Below, in pieces: positions 7,521 through 15,435 of a stretch of 64,000 nt of DNA. A program made the translations under genes and the position numbers. The notes under the pieces were generated by a model. That model did no database searches, was not told the DNA's origin, and saw nothing but the letters and a program-made list of their open reading frames with translations. Source of the DNA: Actinomadura sp. DC4 (GTDB taxonomy: Bacteria; Actinomycetota; Actinomycetes; Streptosporangiales; Streptosporangiaceae); the NCBI RefSeq assembly GCF_030406325.1, contig NZ_JAUEQY010000001.1, positions 434,001 to 498,000 of the forward strand, in the 5' to 3' direction. Within the stretch, counting starts at the first letter, position 1. Every line of letters starts with the position of its first letter.

Positions 7521-8114
7521 GTGCCCATGCTGCTACCTATCCTCTTGCCCGTCGCCCCGGCCATGTATTGGCGGCGGACGTTCCCCGGCCGTGCCGACCA
7601 GGCTCACGAGGTACGAGCGTTCACGACCGCTCTGATGCCGGACCATCCACGCCACGACGAGTTGCTACTCGTGGTCGGCGAACTCGCAGCGAACGCCCTG
7701 CGCCACACCAAATCCGGTCAGGGTGGAATGTTCACCGTGGACGTATCCCACGCCGACAAGCGAACGTGCGTCTCGGTCACCGACGACGGCGGACCGACCG
7801 AACCGGTGGCCGCCGAGGCAGGGGAGTGGGACGAATCGGGCCGCGGCCTGCGTACGGTCGCACTGCTCGCCGACAGCTGGGGGTGGCACGGCAACGACAC
7901 CGGCCGTACGGTCACCGCCGTCTTCGCCGCGGAATCCGACCATGACGACCTGCTCAACGAGAGCGGCCGGGGCCTGGTCATCGTCGACGCGCTCGCGGCC
8001 CGCCGCCGGCACGCCGCCACGGCGCACGACAAGCCCGTGCACGCGATCGTCTCCACGCCGCTCGTCAAGCTCACCGTTGCCGAGCTCGCCGAGATCAGGA
8101 CGGCCGTGCGGTGA
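7521..8114 (+). CDS. HATPase_c_2 ATP-binding protein (RsbW-like regulator)
   Basis: A protein of about 197 residues with a single GHKL ATPase domain: N-box ELAANALRHT with Asn58, G1 box TDDGGP around 87-92 and G2 box ESGRGLRTVALLADSWGW around 105-122. Such short stand-alone proteins are abundant in actinomycetes, often beside XRE-DUF5753/DUF397 genes, and are presumed anti-sigma or switch kinases. The G2 motif seems to be echoed in ESGRGLVIVDALA near residue 150. GTG 7521 or ATG 7527 could be the start. The next small gene begins inside its stop (GTGA). Confidence 0.85.
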   Translation: MPMLLPILLPVAPAMYWRRTFPGRADQAHEVRAFTTALMPDHPRHDELLLVVGELAANALRHTKSGQGGMFTVDVSHADKRTCVSVTDDGGPTEPVAAEAGEWDESGRGLRTVALLADSWGWHGNDTGRTVTAVFAAESDHDDLLNESGRGLVIVDALAARRRHAATAHDKPVHAIVSTPLVKLTVAELAEIRTAVR

Positions 8115-8353
8115 CCGGCCCGACACCACTCGACCCGCCGCCGATCCTGCCCGGCTACACCGTCCGCTGGGACGCTCAGGCCGGACAGTGGGCCGCCACC
8201 GCCGACCGCTTCGGTACGGTCCTGCGCGGCGCGAACCAGGACGAGCTGAACGAGGCCCGCTGGGACCTCATCCTCCGTCTTGCCGAGGAACTCCAGCGAA
8301 TACTCCGGCAGCCGCCCGTGCGCGGCTACTCCCCGCCGCCGCGAAGACCCTGA
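8111..8353 (+). CDS. Small hypothetical protein coupled to the HATPase gene
   Basis: An 80-residue protein starting at a GTG that overlaps the upstream TGA by 4 bp, so translation is coupled. It contains GYTVRWDAQAGQWAAT followed by a helical segment ELNEARWDLILRLAEELQRI and a proline-rich end. This resembles the many small proteins that follow HATPase regulators in actinomycetes. No catalytic motif is visible and I cannot name a family. Confidence 0.65.
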   Translation: MTGPTPLDPPPILPGYTVRWDAQAGQWAATADRFGTVLRGANQDELNEARWDLILRLAEELQRILRQPPVRGYSPPPRRP

Positions 8354-8589
8354 GACTCCCCGTACGGCCGACGCCCCTGGACGGTCGCATGAAGACCACG
8401 CCTTACCTTGAGGCCGCCGCCCCGCCCCCCGGGAGCAGCGGCCGAAATTGTGGCGGGCAAGGGGAGGCCCGCCGCTCCGGCCGCCTGGGGCGGGCCGTCA
8501 CCTGCCTGACGTGCTCGCCCCGGGCGGCACCCCCGTACGCTGCGGTCCGGCCGCTTCACACGAGAGGGCCCGGGACTGCGGCCGTGATC

Positions 8590-8901
8590 ATGATGAGGAC
8601 CCCTCGCATGCAGGACGACCGGTTGCTGACCCCGCGCGAAGCCTCCCGCCATCTCGGTGTCACCGTGACGACGCTGTCGCGATGGGCGCGGAACGACCTG
8701 CTGCCGGCGGCGTACACGCCCGGCGGGCACCGCCGCTACCGCCTCGCCGACATCCAGACGCTCCGAGCGGAGCGCGAGCGGAGGGCGGAGGAGTGGGAGA
8801 GCGACGCCGTACGGCTGTACGAGCAGGGTTGCTCGATCAGAGAAGTCGCTCGGCATTTCGACTGCACGGCGGGAATTTTCGATAATTGGTCATCACTATA
8901 A
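8590..8901 (+). CDS. BldC/MerR-type DNA-binding protein, 3'-truncated
   Basis: About 103 residues. LLTPREASRHLGVTVTTLSR then WARNDLLPAAYTPGGHRRYR is a MerR-type winged-helix domain of the BldC group. It is followed by a helical region and a second motif, VRLYEQGCSIREVARHFDC, that normally leads into a second HTH. That second motif stops abruptly and is replaced by TAGIFDNWSSL-stop in an AT-rich stretch, so the 3' end has been lost at about 8870, immediately before the Rpn-type gene. Possible starts are GTG 8584 and ATG 8590/8593/8608. Partial DNA binding may be retained. Confidence 0.65.
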   Translation: MMRTPRMQDDRLLTPREASRHLGVTVTTLSRWARNDLLPAAYTPGGHRRYRLADIQTLRAERERRAEEWESDAVRLYEQGCSIREVARHFDCTAGIFDNWSSL

Positions 8902-8927
8902 GAGATCATGAGCTAACTTAACGTGAC

Positions 8928-9824
8928 ATGCCGTCTCCTCGTCATGACACCATCAACCGGTTGTTCCGGGAGCATCCTGCACTGGCCGTGGAGATCCTTC
9001 GTGAGCTGACGGACGTCGCTTTGCCGCCGGGCCTGCCCGTACGGCTGGAGAGCAACGACTTCAACGATCGGCCGTCGAGGGACTTCCAGCCCGACACGGT
9101 GATCACCGTTGGTCCTCCACAGAAGCAGACGCACGGGATCGTGGTGGAGGTTCAGCAGGAGAAGTCCGTTGCCAAGCGGCGGCAGTTACCGCGCTATGCC
9201 GCTGCGTTCTGGTTGTCGCTGCAGTGCCCGGTCACCGTGTTGTGTATTTGCCCCAATGCTGACGCGGCCGTCTGGTATGCCGAACCAATTAATACCGAGT
9301 TGCCCGGTTTTGTCTTTCGGGCCGTAGTGCTGGGGCCACGTGATGTTCCTGTGATCACCAGCCCGGACCGTGCCGTCGGCCAACCCGGGCTGGCGGCGAT
9401 GGCGGTGATGGTCCATGGGCGCGACCGCCGGGTCGTCGAGGCGTTCATGGCCGCGCTGGAAATCATCAAGCCCGAACACGCTCCGCAGTACTATGAATAC
9501 GCCTATGGCATGGCCGCACCTGAGATTCGACGCGTCCTGGAGGAAATCATGGCTTCTTCGACCTGGCCCGTCTACAGCCCCTTCGCCCGCGAACACTTCG
9601 GTCGCGGAAAGGACGAAGGCCGCGTGGAGGGCCGCGTGGAGGGCAGGGTGGAGGGCAGGGCGGAAGGGGAGGCCAGCGCGCTCCTGCGGGTTCTGGCCGT
9701 GCGGGGGATCGAGGTGCCCGAAGACGTTCGTGCACACATCAGCACCTGCACGGACACGCGACAGCTCGACACCTGGCTCGATCGCGCCGCCGCCGCGACC
9801 TCCATCACCGACCTGTTCGAATGA
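8928..9824 (+). CDS. Rpn/PD-(D/E)XK-type nuclease-like protein with EGR repeat
   Basis: A 298-residue protein. A nuclease-like core is seen as Asp56 in FQPDTVITVG and Glu74-x-Gln76 in HGIVVEVQQEK, the spacing of the Rpn (YhgA-like, recombination-promoting nuclease) group. Near residues 225-245 four tandem EGR(V/A) units form a charged linker (GRVEGRVEGRVEGRAEG), followed by a short helical C-terminal domain. Members are multicopy and mobile-like in actinomycete genomes. A TATAAG sequence about 30 bp upstream could be its -10. It lies directly after the truncated BldC-like gene. Confidence 0.65.
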   Translation: MPSPRHDTINRLFREHPALAVEILRELTDVALPPGLPVRLESNDFNDRPSRDFQPDTVITVGPPQKQTHGIVVEVQQEKSVAKRRQLPRYAAAFWLSLQCPVTVLCICPNADAAVWYAEPINTELPGFVFRAVVLGPRDVPVITSPDRAVGQPGLAAMAVMVHGRDRRVVEAFMAALEIIKPEHAPQYYEYAYGMAAPEIRRVLEEIMASSTWPVYSPFAREHFGRGKDEGRVEGRVEGRVEGRAEGEASALLRVLAVRGIEVPEDVRAHISTCTDTRQLDTWLDRAAAATSITDLFE

Positions 9825-10007
9825 CCGCAAGGCGGTGTGACCCGCACGTTCTTAGCTTCTCGAAGAGATCACCATTGGCTCCCCACCGGAGCCCGCGTAC
9901 GGCATCGTGGTGGGGTCGGTAGGAGAACGCCGGCGTCCCCGCCGCCTTGAGTGACGTGTGTTTCTATCCATCGCGTAGGAATGTCGGCGCTGATCCCAGG
10001 CTCCGTC

Positions 10008-10376
10008 TCATGCCGGCATCGACTTGGCATAGACGGCCAGGTCCTGTTGGAGGTCTTCGTCCGGTTCGTTGGCGACCGGAAGATCAAGGTGGGCTCGTTG
10101 CAGCAAGACGAGCGATGTCATGAGCCAGCCGCGGAGCTGGCCTCGGTAAACTTGGTGCTCGGTCGAGAAGAAGTTCGCGTGGACGGCCTCGACGAGCGAT
10201 CGGAACTCCCCGGGCTCCAGCGCGTACATGTCCTCGGCGTTCGCGACCAGACCAGACGGGCGGCCTTCGAGATCCGCGATGCAGGTGGTCAGTCCTACGT
10301 AGAGACGCCCTGTGCGCAGGGACGGACTCCAGATCGTCTCGTCGCCTATGTCGAAAATGTAGCTCACTGTGGCCAC
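10008..10376 (-). CDS. DUF6086 family protein, candidate immunity protein
   Basis: A 122-residue protein beginning MATVSYIFDIGDETIWSPSL, which matches the DUF6086 pattern (SY-F-VGD-TLWSP) as I remember it, with later GLV-NAEDMYALEPGEFRSL and a helical C-terminal half. The function of the family is not established. Its start overlaps by 13 bp the end of a REase-fold toxin module, an arrangement typical of toxin-immunity pairs, so an immunity role is a reasonable inference. It appears intact while the toxin is frameshifted. Confidence 0.65.
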   Translation of the reverse strand: MATVSYIFDIGDETIWSPSLRTGRLYVGLTTCIADLEGRPSGLVANAEDMYALEPGEFRSLVEAVHANFFSTEHQVYRGQLRGWLMTSLVLLQRAHLDLPVANEPDEDLQQDLAVYAKSMPA

Positions 10377-10776
10377 TCCAGGCGGATTGTTACTTCAGGA
10401 TGCGATTTCCGAAGCTTTCCGATGGCGCTCTCGACGGCAGACCTGAACTCGGGATCGGCGCTCGGCTTGGAGAAACTGAAGCCGATGGGCGCATCTTCGT
10501 ATCCCTCCAGATGTTGCCGAGCCTCAAGATAGGAGTTGAACTTCTTGTCTATATGCTTCGACACCCACTTTGTCGATGTCGACGGCACTTGTTGCGCTCT
10601 TGTCTTCCCAGAGGGTGGCCTCTTCGACGCGATCGATGTCAGTGATTCGTCGGCCAGGTCGGGTGGGATCGTCGACCACATAGTCCCTTTTTCCTCCAAG
10701 CCGGATAAGGAGGAATTTCCAGTGTCGTTCTTTTCGGAAAGACCTGAAGCGAAGGTCATTGCCGTAGGTCCTGGTA
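10364..10776 (-). pseudogene. Polymorphic-toxin C-terminal domain (REase fold), frameshifted
   Basis: One frame reads DDPTRPGRRITDIDRVEEAT, LWEDKSATSAVDIDK; a second, shifted by one base, continues WVSKHIDKKFNSYLEARQHL, EGYEDAPIGFSFSKP and ends VTIRLEWPQ-stop at 10364. Joined, they give the R-TDID-V---LWE-KSAT motif of restriction-endonuclease-fold toxin domains. The break is an extra A in a three-base run (TTT at 10569-10571 on the plus strand): AAG TGG would read Lys-Trp, while AAA GTG G shifts. No long secretion-linked N-terminal region is present, so this is an orphan toxin tip as well as frameshifted. Confidence 0.6.
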
Positions 10777-11338
10777 TCAGACTTGGAGTCCGGCTCTATC
10801 AAGGCGATCGAGGAGGCTGGGCTTACGAAGGTGCTGGTCACGCAACTGCCGGAACCGCTCAGCGAACGCCTCGGCGTTGCCTTCTCGGTCGCCGAGCGCC
10901 TCAAGTTTTTTCAGCAGCGTGAACGCCTGGTCGTACTCGCGGGGTTTCTTGGTGTCGATCAGTGCGCTGACCTGCCGCCAAGCCTGTTCTCAACGCGTCG
11001 CCAACCCGTCCAGGCGCTTTTCGTACGCTGCCGCCGCCGCCCGCGCCTGGCGAGCGTCTTCCCGCGCGGCTCTCTCGGTCTCAGCCCGTTCTCGCTCCTC
11101 ACGCAGCGACCATGCCGTCTTCCGGATTTCACCGGCCGTGCGTCGCCCCGTCTCTGATGGCGTTTCGCCACCCGACCGGCGCGTTGGGGTCGCCGCGGAA
11201 GTCTCCCCAGTGGTACTCGTTCACGAAGCTGGTCGCGGTGATCTGTGCTCGGGTCGACAGAGCCCGTGGCTCGGCGCGTTGTCGCTCGTGGAGCGGACGA
11301 TCGATCGCGCGGAACTCGTAGTACTGATTTTCGCTCAC
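10777..11338 (-). pseudogene. Decayed copy of a conserved actinobacterial hypothetical protein
   Basis: The 5' part, from ATG 11338, reads MSENQYYEFRAIDRPLHERQ and then ITATSFVNEYHWGDFRGDP. That opening is typical of a widespread actinobacterial protein of about 350 residues. After GDPN the sequence diverges. The 3' part (about 11110-10777, another frame) reads LREERERAETERAAREDARQ, has an in-frame TGA at 10990-10992, then continues WRQVSALIDTKKPREYDQAF and HLRKPSLLDRLDRAGL. So the middle has been deleted, one frame was lost and a nonsense codon appeared. The family has no known function that I can cite. Confidence 0.6.
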
Positions 11339-11402
11339 GTCCGGGGCTCCGTCTCCGTGCGGATGCGGGCGGCAAGAGGCCGCCGACCAGCGGGGTCGCT
11401 GG

Positions 11403-13316
11403 TCACCGAGTCGCCGATGCCCGGGAGGCCGCCTTGAAGGCGGCCTTGCGGGCGGCTTTGGCGACCTTCTTGTCGGGGTGATGGTCGCCGGCCAGGGTCA
11501 GGACCTCGGCGACGTCCGGATGGGGCAGCCGCCACATCACGTCAAGGAGCTCCTGCGGTCGTTCACCGGGCGGGAGCGCTTCGCGGAGCTGGTCGGCGAC
11601 CTCTTCGGACTCAAGAGCGCGGCAGGTGGCGGCGATGGCGTCGGTGAGCAGCCACGCCAGATCTTCCGGGGTGGGCTCCAGATCGGCCGGGGCATCGGAG
11701 GACTCGGCCTCGACGAGCTCGGCGAGCGCGACTTTGGCGTACGGGCGTAGCGGGAGGCCGCCGAGTGCCTCGCGCCACTGCGGTTCGGCGGCGGCGCCGA
11801 TCCGGGTCGCCAGCACGGTGGCGAACAACCGGTCCGCGGCCCCGCCGGCGGCAGCGGTCGCGAGCAGCTCGTCGGCGGCGGCTTCGGCGCCGCGCAGTTC
11901 CAGCCAGGCCGTCATCTCGGTGTCCACCTCGTGCTCGATGCCTCCCTCGGCCACAGCGATCAGGTCGGCGGCGGTCATCTCCTGCACCGGCGGAAGAATC
12001 GGCACATCGACCCCGGCTTCCTCTAGCTGGATCAGCAGGGCCCGGGTGGCCAGTGGGGTGAGCCGTACGACTTCGTCGTCGGATCCCTCGGTGCCTTCCG
12101 GAACGCTCTTTTCGGTGGGCGGGTGATGTTCGACCGCGCCGAGATCCCGCAGACGGCCGAGCAGCATGCGGGCCGGGTCGCCGTGTTCCTCGGTCCATGC
12201 CCGCCAGCCCTCACCCGCGAGGTCGGGTGAGGCCTCGGCGGTCACTCCATCGCGGATCATCGTGTGGAGTTCCGCTGCCGGGATGCCCTCGGAACGGGCG
12301 AGGAACAGCGCCATGACGATGGCGACGCCGGCACCGTCGAAGTCGAGGGTTCGCGCGGCCGGGTCGTTCGCGTCGACGTCGACGAGCAAGCCGCACGACA
12401 GCGCCGCGCTCAGCGCCCCGTGCCAGATATCGAGCACCTCGTCATCGGCCGCCGAAGGCCAGTTCTCGGTGGTCGGCCCCGTCGTCACGTAGGTTTCGTG
12501 GAAGGACAGGAAGTCGGCGTGGTCGGCGAAATGCCACACGTACGCGAGTTCGTCGGCGTCGATGCCAAGGGCGGCCGTTGCTTCCGTGACGTCAGACGGA
12601 GCCAGGTCATAGCCGTCGATGATCTCGCGTTCACCGCCGACCCAGTCGGAGAGCTGCCGGGCGCGGTCGAGCAGGACACTGGCCCGCGCGGCCTCTGCCA
12701 GCTCGCCGTCCTCGGGCAGACGCAGCGGCGGAAGCCGGTCCGGCAGGCCGAACGCCTCCGCGAGATCGAGCTCCTCGTCCTCGTCATAAGGAGTGATGGC
12801 GCCGGCTCCGGACGTGCCCAAAGCAGACAGGCCGCCGTTGTACTCACTGATCCATCGGTCGACGGCGGCCTGGTCGGAGAAATCGATGCCGTCGGCCGAC
12901 ATGGCCTGCGTGAGCGACCGTGCCATTCCCCAGTTGGCGGGGTTCATCACCGCATCGGCGAAACGCGGCTCGATCTCCTCCAACTCGGCTTCCAGGCGTG
13001 TGGCCTTCGACGTGCTCAGCCTCCCGGTGTCGCGGCAGAACGTCAGCAGGGCCCGTGCGGTCGGGATCACGCCGTCGACGTCGTCGGCCTTCAGGACGGT
13101 GATCTTCCGGGGGTAGATCTCGAGCAACAGCTCGCCGAGGTCTCCCTCGGCCAGATCGGCGAGACCGATCCCCAAGTAGTCACGCAGCAGGTCCAGCAGC
13201 AACCGAGCCTCATCGGCGTCGCCGCCCAGCCGGCGGCCGGTCCGTTCAGCCTGTTCCGCCCACCCGGCCAGTTCCTTGAGGACCGTCTCTACCGGGTCAC
13301 TCACCGTGTCCGCCAT
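11403..13316 (-). CDS. Large helical hypothetical protein
   Basis: A 637-residue acidic protein beginning MADTVSDPVETVLKELAGWA. An earlier in-frame start exists, but the upstream residues are arginine-rich and unlike the rest, so ATG 13316 is preferred. It is predicted to be almost entirely helical, with repeated LL-L-D/E patterns and, at the end, HPDVAEVLTLAGDHHPDKKV followed by a lysine/alanine-rich helix, suggestive of HEAT-like repeats. No catalytic motif, signal peptide or membrane segment is visible. It is divergent from the 182-residue gene. I do not recognise the family. Confidence 0.7.
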   Translation of the reverse strand: MADTVSDPVETVLKELAGWAEQAERTGRRLGGDADEARLLLDLLRDYLGIGLADLAEGDLGELLLEIYPRKITVLKADDVDGVIPTARALLTFCRDTGRLSTSKATRLEAELEEIEPRFADAVMNPANWGMARSLTQAMSADGIDFSDQAAVDRWISEYNGGLSALGTSGAGAITPYDEDEELDLAEAFGLPDRLPPLRLPEDGELAEAARASVLLDRARQLSDWVGGEREIIDGYDLAPSDVTEATAALGIDADELAYVWHFADHADFLSFHETYVTTGPTTENWPSAADDEVLDIWHGALSAALSCGLLVDVDANDPAARTLDFDGAGVAIVMALFLARSEGIPAAELHTMIRDGVTAEASPDLAGEGWRAWTEEHGDPARMLLGRLRDLGAVEHHPPTEKSVPEGTEGSDDEVVRLTPLATRALLIQLEEAGVDVPILPPVQEMTAADLIAVAEGGIEHEVDTEMTAWLELRGAEAAADELLATAAAGGAADRLFATVLATRIGAAAEPQWREALGGLPLRPYAKVALAELVEAESSDAPADLEPTPEDLAWLLTDAIAATCRALESEEVADQLREALPPGERPQELLDVMWRLPHPDVAEVLTLAGDHHPDKKVAKAARKAAFKAASRASATR

Positions 13317-13461
13317 GACGGCCAAATTATCGCCCCCGCCACACCGAGGCGGCGCGAATCGCGCCCCGAGCCGACCGACGCTGAACATCGCCGACAACTC
13401 GTCTTGGCCGGTGACCGGATGGCGGCCTCTGAGTACCATCGCCGGGTGAAGATGAACATCG

Positions 13462-14010
13462 ATGACGCTGCGCGCTGACCTGACCGCGTTGCTCGCCGAT
13501 GCCGGCCTCGTTGATGTGGACATCGACGAGGCGGCCGAGGATGAGCACGTACGCTTGTCCGCATACCGCAAGGTGGTCGCTGCCGCGCAGGGCAGTGACC
13601 ATGACCGCGCAGTCGTTTCGGTGATCCTGCGAGACCCCGAGGAGTCGGTGTCCAAGACGGCGGTCGTCGAACTCGTGGACAGAATCGCCATGAAGACGGA
13701 TGACCCGGTCGATTTCCGGCAGTGGGGGGTCGGACTGATGCCGGAGATAGATCGGATCGCGACGGACGGGCATCGCAGGTTCCTGTACCGCCGTATCCAT
13801 GACTGGACGATCTACCTGACCGTCATGACCGGCGCTATTCCGGCTCCCGCTGAGATGGCAGGCGTGACGGGCTGGATGCAACGCCGCATCGCCACTGAAT
13901 CAACATCTCTACCGGTACTCGCCATGCTTTCCGAAATGGGCAGCACCAAGAAGGTACGGAACATCGCCAGAAACCGTGCCGACAGCCGCGCAGCCAGAAA
14001 CGAACGCTGA
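13462..14010 (+). CDS. Hypothetical protein, HEAT-like
   Basis: A 182-residue protein starting MTLRADLTALLADAGLVDVD. The middle has paired helices (AVVSVILRDPEESVSKTAVV, then ELVDRIA), suggesting armadillo/HEAT-type repeats; the C-terminus is basic. It is transcribed away from the 637-residue gene across a 145-bp gap and towards jetD, whose stop is 54 bp away. No family name or function can be given from sequence alone. Confidence 0.65.
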   Translation: MTLRADLTALLADAGLVDVDIDEAAEDEHVRLSAYRKVVAAAQGSDHDRAVVSVILRDPEESVSKTAVVELVDRIAMKTDDPVDFRQWGVGLMPEIDRIATDGHRRFLYRRIHDWTIYLTVMTGAIPAPAEMAGVTGWMQRRIATESTSLPVLAMLSEMGSTKKVRNIARNRADSRAARNER

Positions 14011-14064
14011 CTTACCGGACCCGCGCGACGGCCGCCCAAGACCGGCGAGCCCGTTCAGTGGCTT

Positions 14065-15435
14065 TCAAGATGAGAGCAGGTCGGCGAGGAGGAGTTCGAG
14101 GGCGGACTCCTCCTGGACGGCGACGCCCAGCGCGGTCATGGCGGGCGTCAGTTCCGGGTCCCAGACCGCGTCGACGAGTGCACCGGTCAGCGGCGGCAGC
14201 GGTGTGCCCCGGTCGCGGGCCGTGGCGACGTGTTCCTCGTAGTCCGTCGCCCGCATGCGCCAGGGGCGGGCGCCGTATCGGCCGATCATGCGGTTGGCGA
14301 TGGCGATCCCCGGCCAGTCGAAGTCGCCCCGGTAGGCGAGGCGCGCTCCGGCGGCATGGAGGGCGTCGAGCAGCGTCAGCGCCGTCGTCGTCGGATTGCC
14401 GGACACACAGACCAGCGGCCGGCGACACCCGCGGTCGGCGGCGGCCTCCACCACACGAGGGTTCTCGCAGACGAAGACCTCGGTGCCGGGCGGGAGGCGC
14501 CAGGTCATACGGCCCAGGTCGCGCAGCGTCAGATGATTCTCGAAGCCGGCACGCGTGCGCTCGCGGAGCAGGCGTACGGCGGGTTGTTCGCCGAGGGGGA
14601 CGAGCCCGTGCGTGAGCACCGTCGTCGACACACGATCGACGGCCACGCCGGCCGCCTCCCACAGTTCGCGCCGGGAGCGGGCGTCCTGGGGCGGTGGCAT
14701 TTCCAGGACGCGGGCGACGGCGCGCAGGACGATCCGGGACAGCAGGGTGCCGTCGTCCAGGCCGTGCGCGGTTCCGGTCACACGTTCGGCGAGTTCGCCT
14801 CGGCCCGGCGCCCCTGCCGCGCTCGGTCCTGACGGGTCCATGCCCGACGCACCCGCAGACGACGGGTCCAGGCCCGCCGCGCCCGGGGACGCGGGACCGG
14901 CCAGCGTCGCCATGACGTCGACGGCCTGGACGATCAGCCGCCCGGCGGTCTCCGGGGCCAGCCGGGCCAGGGCGCCGGCCCGGCGTACCTCCTCCAGCCA
15001 CGGCCCGGACCAGGCCGCGGAGGCCAGCCCACGCGACCGCAGTGCCTGATCCGCGGCGGCCCAGAGCGACTCGGCGGCGGCGCGGCGGGCGTCGCGGGCG
15101 GCGGGGCGGTCGGTGAGCGGGCCGCGGAGTTCCGCGACGACCTCGACAAGACCACGCTCGGCGGCGCCCGTACGGAGCTGAGCGTCGAGGTCGGCAAGGG
15201 CGATCGACACCGCGTCTCCGGCGTACGGGCGGCCGGTGAGCAGGGCGAGGGCCTCGCGTTCGGCCGCCGTGACGCCGTCGAGGCGCAGCCTGCCCCGCAC
15301 CAGCAGCCCGTTGCGTTCGAGCCGGTCGCGCAGCCGGTCCCACAATCGGGCGAGTGCGGGCTGGTCGAGCCAGGCGCGGGTCCGCGTGGTCATCCCACGC
15401 TCGGCGGCGGATGTCCCGGGCTCGGCGGAGGTCAC
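14065..15435 (-). CDS. jetD: Wadjet type II JetD, TOPRIM-type nuclease subunit (TIGR02679/DUF2399)
   Basis: A 456-residue protein of the TIGR02679 family. The C-terminal third has the DUF2399 TOPRIM-like region: TEVFVCENPRVVEAA with the acidic Glu-Asn-Pro, LVCVSGNPTTTAL, and ARLAYRGDFDWPGIAIANRM with the conserved GDFDWPG. In Wadjet systems JetD is the nuclease that cleaves closed circular plasmids captured by the JetABC loop extruder. A low-complexity Ala/Gly/Ser/Pro linker is present near residues 185-210. The GTG at 15435 overlaps the jetC stop as GTGA, fixing the start. It is the last gene of the operon and converges on the 182-residue gene. Confidence 0.9.
   Translation of the reverse strand: MTSAEPGTSAAERGMTTRTRAWLDQPALARLWDRLRDRLERNGLLVRGRLRLDGVTAAEREALALLTGRPYAGDAVSIALADLDAQLRTGAAERGLVEVVAELRGPLTDRPAARDARRAAAESLWAAADQALRSRGLASAAWSGPWLEEVRRAGALARLAPETAGRLIVQAVDVMATLAGPASPGAAGLDPSSAGASGMDPSGPSAAGAPGRGELAERVTGTAHGLDDGTLLSRIVLRAVARVLEMPPPQDARSRRELWEAAGVAVDRVSTTVLTHGLVPLGEQPAVRLLRERTRAGFENHLTLRDLGRMTWRLPPGTEVFVCENPRVVEAAADRGCRRPLVCVSGNPTTTALTLLDALHAAGARLAYRGDFDWPGIAIANRMIGRYGARPWRMRATDYEEHVATARDRGTPLPPLTGALVDAVWDPELTPAMTALGVAVQEESALELLLADLLSS

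Noticed and set aside
9618-9665. Short direct repeats as a CRISPR array
   Set aside because: The units are contiguous, in frame and lack spacers; they encode an EGR linker.
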